This document shows, in pieces, positions 34,051 through 40,466 of a stretch of DNA of 48,571 nucleotides. Below the pieces are notes generated by a model that saw only the letters and a list, made by a program, of their open reading frames with translations, did no database searches and was not told the origin of the DNA. Every line of letters begins with the position of its first letter. Position 1 is the first letter of the stretch. Made by a program: the position numbers and the translations under genes. The stretch comes from Deltaproteobacteria bacterium RIFCSPLOWO2_02_FULL_57_26 (GTDB lineage Bacteria; Desulfobacterota; Binatia; UBA9968): assembly GCA_001798455.1 (NCBI GenBank), contig MGSI01000019.1:1-48571 (forward strand). The letters are read 5' to 3'.

Positions 34051-34126
34051 TGGAGCGGGAAACGGGACTCGAACCCGCGACCCCGAGCTTGGAAGGCTCG
34101 CGCTCTACCAACTGAGCTATTCCCGC
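34051..34126 (-). tRNA. trnG: tRNA-Gly (UCC anticodon)
   Basis: Acceptor GCGGGAA/TTCCCGC, anticodon stem CGAGC/GCTCG with loop CTTCCAA (TCC), and T-loop TTCGAGT. The 3' CCA is encoded (34051-34053). Third tRNA of the tuf leader. Confidence 0.95.
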
Positions 34127-34130
34127 ATCT

Positions 34131-34216
<86 letters not shown>

Positions 34217-34304
34217 TCCTCTACCCCTAGACCCCATCCGCACACTGTCCAGGGACAAACCTTAGCGCTTTATTCAATGGAGACAGCCTGAACCGATCTC
34301 TTTT

Positions 34305-34379
34305 TGGAGCTGGCGATAGGACTTGAACCTACAACCTGCTGATTACAAATCAGCTGCTCTGCCGTTGAGCTACGCCAGC
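34305..34379 (-). tRNA. trnT: tRNA-Thr (UGU anticodon)
   Basis: Acceptor GCTGGCG/CGCCAGC, anticodon stem GCTGA/TCAGC with loop TTTGTAA (TGT), and encoded CCA (34305-34307). It is the first gene of the superoperon, about 165 bases downstream of the promoter. Confidence 0.95.
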
Positions 34380-34543
34380 CTCGACCCTGACGTCAACTCT
34401 CCCACGCCCGCACGCAAGAATTCTCTTCCCCGCCCGCTAATCCTGGCAATAAAGATGCACGGAAAAAATTAGGGCCTAGCTTTTCAACCTTTTTGGTGAA
34501 TGACAGCTAATAGAATAGAGAACCCAATGATTATAAACTGCTA

Positions 34544-34572
34544 TTTAAAACACCTTTGTCTCCCCTTGTCAA
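34544..34572 (-). promoter_or_regulatory. major promoter of the tRNA-tuf superoperon
   Basis: On the minus strand, a perfect TTGACA (34567-34572) is followed by 17 bases and TTTAAA (34544-34549). A separate perfect TATAAT lies at 34530-34535 without a good -35. It sits just after the rlmB stop codon, in an A/T-rich region. The leader to the first tRNA (about 34380-34540) is about 160 bases with a G-rich end; no further structure is recognised in it. Confidence 0.65.
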
Positions 34573-34577
34573 CAGCC

Positions 34578-35375
34578 TCAACTCGCCTCCCGCCCGACGC
34601 TCCCGAAAGCTCCGATCCGCGGTTCTTGCTCCTTTTGGCGCAGCAGCTCATAGAGGAAGATGCCGCCGGCGACCGCAACGTTTAGGGACTCCACTTTTCC
34701 ACGCATGGGGAGCGAAACCAAAAAGTCACATTCCTGCCGGATCATAGGCCGCAACCCCGACCCCTCGGACCCCAGGACCACTGCGAGCTTTTCGGGATAG
34801 ATTCTTTGGTAGGCCCCCTCCTTTGCGCCGGCATCCAAACCGACCGCCCAGTAACCTTTTTTTTTGAGCGCCCCAATCGCCCGTCTGAGATTGGGAACCC
34901 GGTAGATCTTCAAATGGTGAACAGCGCCCGCCGAGGTCTTGGCCACCACCGGCGTCACGCCCACCGACCGATCCTTGGGGATCACGACTTGCTGAATTCC
35001 CACCCCTTCCGCGCACCGCAACACCGCACCGAAATTGCGTGGGTCATTGAGGCCGTCTAATAGCAAAACCCAATGGTGTCCGGGCGACGCTGGGAGGTCG
35101 CCGAGGAGGTCGGCAAAATCGCAGTAAGGATACGGTGCCACCCGAGCGACCACCCCCTGATGGTTCCGCCCCTCAGCCAGTGTGTCCAGCCGCCCTGCCT
35201 CCACATAACGGACCGAGAGGCCGCGGCGCCGTGCCTCCTGATCGATAGAGCGCAAGGAGGCGCTCCTCCTCTCCGTAACGAGCATCACTTCCCATACCTC
35301 AGCAGGCGAGGCCCTGAGTTTTTCCAAAACCGGATTGATCCCAAACAGGAGAACAGGTTTTCGTTCGGTCTGCAT
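34578..35375 (-). CDS. rlmB: 23S rRNA (guanosine-2'-O)-methyltransferase RlmB-type (SpoU/TrmH family)
   Basis: At 265 residues, it has an N-terminal substrate-binding domain (about 1-85, with VLLFGINPVLEKLRASP and NHQGVVARV) and a C-terminal SPOUT knot domain with the three family motifs: LNDPRNFGAVLRCAE, VLGSEGSGLR and SLPMRGKVESLNVAVAGGI. It is expected to methylate G2251 in the P loop of 23S rRNA. It ends just before the superoperon promoter and is divergent from lptF. A related TrmH-group specificity cannot be excluded. Confidence 0.92.
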   Translation of the reverse strand: MQTERKPVLLFGINPVLEKLRASPAEVWEVMLVTERRSASLRSIDQEARRRGLSVRYVEAGRLDTLAEGRNHQGVVARVAPYPYCDFADLLGDLPASPGHHWVLLLDGLNDPRNFGAVLRCAEGVGIQQVVIPKDRSVGVTPVVAKTSAGAVHHLKIYRVPNLRRAIGALKKKGYWAVGLDAGAKEGAYQRIYPEKLAVVLGSEGSGLRPMIRQECDFLVSLPMRGKVESLNVAVAGGIFLYELLRQKEQEPRIGAFGSVGREAS

Positions 35376-35404
35376 ATCAGGGGTCGCCGTTATTTTGGGA
35401 ACAT

Positions 35405-35433
35405 TTTACAAAAACCGAAGCACCGGATAACAT
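35405..35433 (+). promoter_or_regulatory. promoter of lptF-lptG
   Basis: TTTACA (35405-35410; five of six matches), a 17-base spacer, and TAACAT (35428-35433; four of six). Transcription would start near 35440, only about 3 bases before the GTG start of lptF, so the message may be leaderless. Confidence 0.5.
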
Positions 35434-35442
35434 GTTGTCGTT

Positions 35443-36636
35443 GTGAAGAGAACCTTAGAGAGATACATCCTCTCCGAGATCTTGCCGCCGTTCCTGATCG
35501 GGCTCCTGGCCTTCACCGTGATTCTGCTGACCGCCCGCATACTCAGGCTTGTCGAGCTGGTCGTCACCCGCGGCCTCCCGCTGCTCCGGATCATGAAGCT
35601 GCTTGGCCTGATCCTGCCCACCTTCTTGGAATTGACCCTGCCCATGGCGCTCCTGCTGGGAATTTTTTTGGGCCTCACCAGGCTCTCAAACGATCAAGAG
35701 ATCCTCGCGTTGAAGGCATCGGGAATCAGCCCTTTTTATATGCTTCGACCGGTCGGCCTGCTCGCCGTGTTGGTCTCGCTGATCACCTTTCTCACGGCCG
35801 CCTGGCTGCGACCCCACGCCCTTCTCGCCGTAAAAAAAGAACTCTACGACATTGCCAAAACCCACATCGCCTCCGGACTTAAAGAAAGAGTCTTCAACGA
35901 CGACTTTCCCAACGTTCTCATCTATGTCGAAGAGCTAGTACCACCGGGAAACTCTTCCCAGGGAGTGCTCATTGTGGATCGGCGCAATCCTGCAAGGGAA
36001 ATGATTATCTTCGCCAAGGTCGCGCTGATCCTTCCCGACGAGGAATCCAAGACCGTCAGCCTGAAGCTCCTGGACGGGATGGTTTACGAACGCGAACGGA
36101 ATCGGCCCGGATTCAGCCAGACCCACTTTAACATCTACCATTTTAAGCTCGACCTTGAGGAGGCGTTTAGCCCCACTCAAAAAAAAGAGCGGGGACCTCG
36201 GGAGATGTCGCTGCGTCGACTGGTCAAAACCATCTTTTTGAAGCGAGAACAAGGCCTCCAACCCAACGACGAGATCGTAGAGTATCATCAGAGGCTCTCT
36301 TTGGCTCTGGCCCCGCTGGTGTTGAGTCTGCTCGGGCTCTCCTTCGTCCTGATGCCGACGCGCGCACGCGCCACTCGATCCTGGGGGCTCTCGGTCTGCC
36401 TCTTCTGGTTTCTCGCCTACTACGCCCTGCTCTCCCTGGGAAAGGCGCTCGCCGAACGGCAAATCTTGCCCCCCGCCCCCGCCCTCTGGCTCCCCACCGT
36501 AGTTTTGGGTCTCATGGCCGCACATTTCTTTCGCAAGGCGGTTAAGGAATCCCCTCTGCGATTCCTCACGCAAGTGGAAAGCCTGTTCTCCGCCTGGCTG
36601 CGAAGGCTTGCAGGCTTCAAGCAAAGGGCTCCTTGA
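35443..36636 (+). CDS. lptF: LPS export ABC transporter permease LptF
   Basis: At 397 residues, it has three N-terminal and three C-terminal membrane helices flanking a periplasmic beta-jellyroll (about 110-270). With LptG and the ATPase LptB it extracts lipopolysaccharide from the inner membrane. It starts at GTG (KRTLERYILSEILPPFLIGL), shows LPTFLELTLPMALLLGIFLG and the coupling segment RLSNDQEILALKASGISPF, and the C-terminal LGLSFVLMPTRARA. No Shine-Dalgarno precedes the GTG. The stop overlaps the lptG start. Confidence 0.93.
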   Translation: MKRTLERYILSEILPPFLIGLLAFTVILLTARILRLVELVVTRGLPLLRIMKLLGLILPTFLELTLPMALLLGIFLGLTRLSNDQEILALKASGISPFYMLRPVGLLAVLVSLITFLTAAWLRPHALLAVKKELYDIAKTHIASGLKERVFNDDFPNVLIYVEELVPPGNSSQGVLIVDRRNPAREMIIFAKVALILPDEESKTVSLKLLDGMVYERERNRPGFSQTHFNIYHFKLDLEEAFSPTQKKERGPREMSLRRLVKTIFLKREQGLQPNDEIVEYHQRLSLALAPLVLSLLGLSFVLMPTRARATRSWGLSVCLFWFLAYYALLSLGKALAERQILPPAPALWLPTVVLGLMAAHFFRKAVKESPLRFLTQVESLFSAWLRRLAGFKQRAP

Positions 36637-37757
36637 GGCAACCCAACTTGAAAAAAGCCGATCTGCTTGTGTCGTTTCCGCTGGGAAGCCTGCTCGACCG
36701 GTATCTGATCGCCGGGTTTCTCAAGATTTTTGCCCTCAGTCTCCTGTGCCTCACCGCTCTTTACCTGGTCGTAGACTTTTTTGACCGCATCGAAAACCTT
36801 TTAAAGGCAGGGGCCCCGCTATGGACCTCGCTCCGATACTTTCTCTACAAGCTTCCGCTGCTGATCTCCCGTGTCGTGGGCTTTGCGGCGTTGTTCTCCA
36901 CGCTTTTCTTTCTCGGGACCTTGTCACGGAATCAGGAAATTACGGCCATGCGCTCTAGCGGCCTGAGCCTGCGCCGGATCTCGCTACCGCTCCTTTTGTG
37001 CTCGCTCTTTCTCGCTTTGCTTGTCTTTTTCTGCAACGAAGCCTTAGTCCCCATCTTTACTCGCAAGGCCCAAGACATCTACAAAACGGAGGTCAGAAAA
37101 AAACCCCTCCGGAGCGTGCTCGGGACGGAGGACTTCTGGATCCCGGGAGCGGGCAGTTTCATCCGCGTGGATCACTTTGATACCAGGGAAAACACTCTCA
37201 AAGGCGTCTCCGTTTTTCTGCTCCATCGCGACTTCAGCCTAAGCGGCCTTATCGAGGCTCCCACGGCGCGCTGGAATGGCGCGCGCTGGGAGGCCAAGGA
37301 AGCCACGGAGTGGACATTCCTGCCGAATGGACAGATGAGGCGGCGCAGACTGGATGTGTCCGTACCCCTTTCGGAGACGCCCGAGGATCTCAAGCTCTTC
37401 ATTCGGGAGCCCGAAGAATTCAGCCTCTTCGAGCTCAGGAAACAGATTGCCGACCTCAGGGGAAAGGGCATCGACACCAAAGAATACGAAGTCGATCTGC
37501 AGATAAAATTCGCCCTGCCGCTGCTCTCTCCCCTGCTGGTTCTTTTGGGCATCCCCTTCGCCCTCAAACACGGTCCCAGCGGAGGCATGGCCCTGAGCTT
37601 CGGAATCAGCCTCTTGGTGGGCTTGGGTTACTGGTTTTTGACGGCCTTCTCCGTCTCCCTCGGTCATAGTGGAGCGGTGAACCCGTGGATTGCGGCCTGG
37701 GTGCCCAACCTAACCCTGGCCCTAATCGGATTTTTCTTCTCCCTTGCCGAGGATTAG
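36633..37757 (+). CDS. lptG: LPS export ABC transporter permease LptG
   Basis: At about 374 residues, it is the paralogous partner of LptF with the same 3+3 membrane helices and central jellyroll. It shows DRYLIAGFLKIFALSLLCLT, VVDFFDRIENLLKAGAP, the coupling segment SRNQEITAMRSSGLSLRRIS and C-terminal LSPLLVLLGIPFALKHGPSG. The TTG at 36633 overlaps the lptF TGA; a TTG a few codons later is an alternative start. It ends 7 bases from convergent argC. Confidence 0.93.
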   Translation: MRQPNLKKADLLVSFPLGSLLDRYLIAGFLKIFALSLLCLTALYLVVDFFDRIENLLKAGAPLWTSLRYFLYKLPLLISRVVGFAALFSTLFFLGTLSRNQEITAMRSSGLSLRRISLPLLLCSLFLALLVFFCNEALVPIFTRKAQDIYKTEVRKKPLRSVLGTEDFWIPGAGSFIRVDHFDTRENTLKGVSVFLLHRDFSLSGLIEAPTARWNGARWEAKEATEWTFLPNGQMRRRRLDVSVPLSETPEDLKLFIREPEEFSLFELRKQIADLRGKGIDTKEYEVDLQIKFALPLLSPLLVLLGIPFALKHGPSGGMALSFGISLLVGLGYWFLTAFSVSLGHSGAVNPWIAAWVPNLTLALIGFFFSLAED

Positions 37758-37764
37758 CTAGCGC

Positions 37765-38841
37765 TTAAGGGACCAAAGCCGTCCCCCCCAAACCTTCGAT
37801 CTCAGGCCAACCGAACATGAGATTCATATTTTGCACGGCTTGGCCGGCCGCCCCTTTGACCAAATTGTCGAGCGCCGTGATCACCACAAGACGTTTGGCG
37901 TGGGGGTCATAGCGAAACCCAATGACGCAGTCGTTGGAGCCTCTGACCTCTTTGGTCTCGGGGAAGACCCCATAGGGCAAGACGCGCACGAAAGGGTCCT
38001 GATGGTAAAAGGACTCGTAGAGCTCGGCCAGTTTCGCCTCCGAGAGCGGCTTTTTGAGCTCCACGTACATCGTCGACAAAATACCCCGGTTCATGGGAAC
38101 CAAGTGAGGGGCGAAAAGGACCGCAACCGATCGCCGAGCGATCTGGCTCAGCTCTTGCTCGATTTCAGGGGCATGGCGATGTACTCCGACGCTGTAGGCT
38201 TTGAAGTTCTCATTGACCTCACTAAAGGAAAGCTCCACGGCGCTGCTCCTGCCTGCCCCAGTGACTCCTGATTTGGCGTCGATCAGGACCGTTCCCCGAA
38301 CCACTCTGGCGGCAAAAACGGGGGCCAATCCAAGGACGGCCCCCGTGGGATAGCAACCGGGATTGGCCACAAGACGAGCCTTGGCGATGGCCCTGCGGTG
38401 AATCTCTGTTAGACCGTAGACCGCCCGCCGCAAAAGATGGGGGGCCTTGTGTGGGCTATACCACTGGCGATAGAGCTCCGGATCGTGAAGGCGAAAATCG
38501 GCGCTGAGATCAATCACCCTCGTGCCCTGCTCCACGAGCCGGGCCACGGCATCCATGGACGTTTTATGGGGAAGGGCGGCGAACGCAAGCTCGCACCGCG
38601 AGGCCACCTTCTCGACCTGGATGTCTTCTAAGAAGAGTTCGCACTTGCCCGCAAGGGAATGATGGATCTCGCTGATCCGCTTCCCCGCAAATTGCTGGGA
38701 GGTGACCACGGCAACTCTCACTCGCGGATGTTGCAGGAGGATCCGGAGCAGCTCGATCCCGGTATAACCCGTAGCCCCAAGCACCGCCACGCGCAGACCG
38801 GCGCGTCTAGCTCGGGAAGCTGTCTGAGCTGAATATTTCAA
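37765..38841 (-). CDS. argC: N-acetyl-gamma-glutamyl-phosphate reductase
   Basis: At 358 residues, it performs the NADPH-dependent third step of arginine/ornithine synthesis. The Rossmann motif AVLGATGYTGIELLRIL follows a 15-residue non-conserved N terminus. The catalytic Cys is in VANPGCYPTGAVLGL (about residue 161). The substrate-binding segment GVHRHAPEIEQEL is present. The start overlaps the rpsI stop by 4 bases, so a biosynthetic enzyme is translationally coupled to a ribosomal protein. No other arg genes are in the window. Confidence 0.96.
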   Translation of the reverse strand: MKYSAQTASRARRAGLRVAVLGATGYTGIELLRILLQHPRVRVAVVTSQQFAGKRISEIHHSLAGKCELFLEDIQVEKVASRCELAFAALPHKTSMDAVARLVEQGTRVIDLSADFRLHDPELYRQWYSPHKAPHLLRRAVYGLTEIHRRAIAKARLVANPGCYPTGAVLGLAPVFAARVVRGTVLIDAKSGVTGAGRSSAVELSFSEVNENFKAYSVGVHRHAPEIEQELSQIARRSVAVLFAPHLVPMNRGILSTMYVELKKPLSEAKLAELYESFYHQDPFVRVLPYGVFPETKEVRGSNDCVIGFRYDPHAKRLVVITALDNLVKGAAGQAVQNMNLMFGWPEIEGLGGTALVP

Positions 38842-39230
38842 CGCTTTGAGTACTGGGGCCGCTTGCGCGCCTTGTGCCGGCCGTATTTTTTCCGCTCCAC
38901 CGCGCGCGGGTCGCGTGTGACGAAGCCGGCTTTCTTCAGCGGGGAGCGAAATTCGGGGCTAGCCTGAATGAGGGCGCGGGTAATGCCGTGGCGTATGGCG
39001 CCTGCCTGGCCTGAGATGCCCCCTCCGGTCACGTTCACTTCGGTATCAAAATGGCCCGCGGTCTGCGTCACCTCAAAGGGTTGAAGCACGATCATGCGGG
39101 CCGTCTCACGGCCAAAATACTCCTCCAAAGCCCGATCGTTGATGAGCACATTGCCCTTTCCCTCTTTCAGGTAGACACGCGCTACCGAGGTCTTTCTCCG
39201 CCCGGTGGCATAAAATACCTTGTCCGGCAT
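38838..39230 (-). CDS. rpsI: 30S ribosomal protein uS9
   Basis: At 130 residues, its C-terminal tail reaches the P-site tRNA anticodon. It starts with YATGRRKTSVARVYLKEGKG, has GGGISGQAGAIRHGITRALI, and ends with the canonical KKYGRHKARKRPQYSKR. It lies 10 bases after rplM and overlaps argC. Confidence 0.98.
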   Translation of the reverse strand: MPDKVFYATGRRKTSVARVYLKEGKGNVLINDRALEEYFGRETARMIVLQPFEVTQTAGHFDTEVNVTGGGISGQAGAIRHGITRALIQASPEFRSPLKKAGFVTRDPRAVERKKYGRHKARKRPQYSKR

Positions 39231-39240
39231 GTCTGAACTC

Positions 39241-39675
39241 CTACAAACTCAGCGGTTGAGGTTTTTGCGCTTGGTGGGGATGATCGGGGCCGGAATAAAC
39301 CTTTAATTTGGTAACAAGCCTTCTCCCCAAACGGTTCCGGGGCAGCATCCCCTTCACCGCCGCCCGAATAAGGGTTTCGGGCTTCTTCTCCAGCAGCTTG
39401 CCGGCAGCCGTCTCCCGAATGCCTCCGGGATATTCGGTATGCCGGTAATAAATCTTCTGCTCGAGTTTCCTACCCGTAAGCTTGACCCTGCGCGCGTTGA
39501 TGACAATAACAAAGTCCCCCCCATCCACATGGGCAGTAAAGCCGGGCTTGTGCTTCCCGCGCAGGATCTTTGCCACCGCGCTGGCCAGCCGCCCCAACAC
39601 CTTACCGTACGCATCCACCACATACCACTGCCGCTGGGAGAGGGCTTCCTTGGATTTCATCTGATACGTCTTCAC
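39241..39675 (-). CDS. rplM: 50S ribosomal protein uL13
   Basis: At 144 residues, it is an early assembly protein of the large subunit. It shows WYVVDAYGKVLGRLASAVAK, GDFVIVINARRVKLTGRKLE, YYRHTEYPGGIRE and GMLPRNRLGRRL. It is preceded by tRNA-Asp and tRNA-Val, likely in one transcript. Confidence 0.98.
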   Translation of the reverse strand: MKTYQMKSKEALSQRQWYVVDAYGKVLGRLASAVAKILRGKHKPGFTAHVDGGDFVIVINARRVKLTGRKLEQKIYYRHTEYPGGIRETAAGKLLEKKPETLIRAAVKGMLPRNRLGRRLVTKLKVYSGPDHPHQAQKPQPLSL

Positions 39676-39731
39676 ACCGATCTCGATATCCCGCTCTGCT
39701 AGCAGCTCGAAGCACCTGCCAGCCCTGAAAT

Positions 39732-39808
<77 letters not shown>

Positions 39809-39812
39809 GTCT

Positions 39813-39914
39813 TAGCTAATAGCAAACAGCCTATAGTTACTAGTGCTCCGTCCCACCGCCCAAAATTTCTGCTCCCCCTGTACTCACCAATTACTATTCA
39901 CCATTCGCTAATTC
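39813..39914. repeat. inverted heptamer array between tRNA-Val and tRNA-Asp
   Basis: Left arm: TAGCTAA, TAGCAAA, CAGCCTA, TAGTTAC, TAGTGCT (39813-39847). The core is 39848-39879, with CTGCTCCCCC. The right arm is GTACTCA, CCAATTA, CTATTCA, CCATTCG, CTAATTC (39880-39914). Both arms hold five units in exact register and are reverse complements in consensus. The unit is the TAG-N2-AA type of the 5.6 and 5.8 kb arrays. It shows that the family is not confined to protein-gene spacers. Confidence 0.85.
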
Positions 39915-39916
39915 AG

Positions 39917-39988
39917 TGGGCGGTACAGGATTTGAACCTGTGACCCCCGGCTTGTAAGGCCGATGCTCTCCCGCTGAGCTAACCGCCC
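39917..39988 (-). tRNA. trnV: tRNA-Val (UAC anticodon)
   Basis: Acceptor GGGCGGT/ACCGCCC, anticodon stem CGGC/GCCG with loop CTTACAA (TAC), and T-loop TTCAAAT. The 3' CCA is not encoded. It is the first gene of the tRNA-Val, tRNA-Asp, rplM, rpsI, argC unit. Confidence 0.94.
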
Positions 39989-40020
39989 CTTCGGCCGAAA
40001 ACACCAGCCTCCTAACCCTC

Positions 40021-40055
40021 ACTTGAGACTAACCCCGACCCCTCTCGTCTCAAGT
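40021..40055. repeat. 9-bp perfect inverted repeat between HU and tRNA-Val
   Basis: ACTTGAGAC (40021-40029) and GTCTCAAGT (40047-40055) flank a 17-base loop that is C-rich on the plus strand (G-rich in the transcript). There is no T-run, so it is not an intrinsic terminator. The G-rich loop resembles the cores of the heptamer palindromes, and TTGAGA units recur just upstream in the transcript. Confidence 0.6.
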
Positions 40056-40087
40056 TCTCGTCCGTTCTCAAACGAAGTAGATTGAGT

Positions 40088-40360
40088 TTAGCTGAGGGAC
40101 TCTTTCAGGGTTTTGCCCGCCTTAAACTTAGCGGCTCGGGAGGAGGCAATCTGAATGGCCTCTCCGGTCTTGGGGTTTCTCCCCGTCCTGGCCTTACGAT
40201 GGGAAACCGAAAAAGTTCCGAATCCAGAGATGTTGACCTTTTCGCCGTTCTTCAAGGCGGCGATGATGTCGTCAAAGAGGCTATTGACGATCTCTTCAGC
40301 CTTCTCCTTAGGAATCTCGGTCTTGTTCGCCACCGAGTCGACCAAATCCGCCTTTGTCAT
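40088..40360 (-). CDS. DNA-binding protein HU
   Basis: At 90 residues, it is a nucleoid-associated dimer that bends DNA. It starts MTKADLVDSVANKTEIPKEK. It has KVNISGFGTFSVSHRKARTG, and the arm-tip motif GRNPKTGEAIQIA with the intercalating Pro. AAKFKAGKTLKESL is the standard end. Whether it is the HU-alpha or HU-beta type cannot be told. It has its own strong promoter, and follows lon. Confidence 0.96.
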   Translation of the reverse strand: MTKADLVDSVANKTEIPKEKAEEIVNSLFDDIIAALKNGEKVNISGFGTFSVSHRKARTGRNPKTGEAIQIASSRAAKFKAGKTLKESLS

Positions 40361-40404
40361 GACTCTAGTTCATCCCACCGAGCTTACTCGCAGGGCAAAG
40401 ATTC

Positions 40405-40434
40405 TTTATAATCACAGGCCGGCCCCGGTGTCAA
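40405..40434 (-). promoter_or_regulatory. strong promoter of the HU gene
   Basis: On the minus strand, a perfect TTGACA (40429-40434), an 18-base GC-rich spacer and TATAAA (40405-40410; five of six). The predicted transcript starts about 35-40 bases before the HU ATG at 40360. Confidence 0.75.
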
Positions 40435-40466
40435 TCATCCGGACCCCGTTTTATCGGGTACCCGAC

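Noticed and set aside
40440..40466. Intrinsic terminator after lon
   Set aside because: The imperfect stem around CGGGTACCCG has two mismatches and no T-run.
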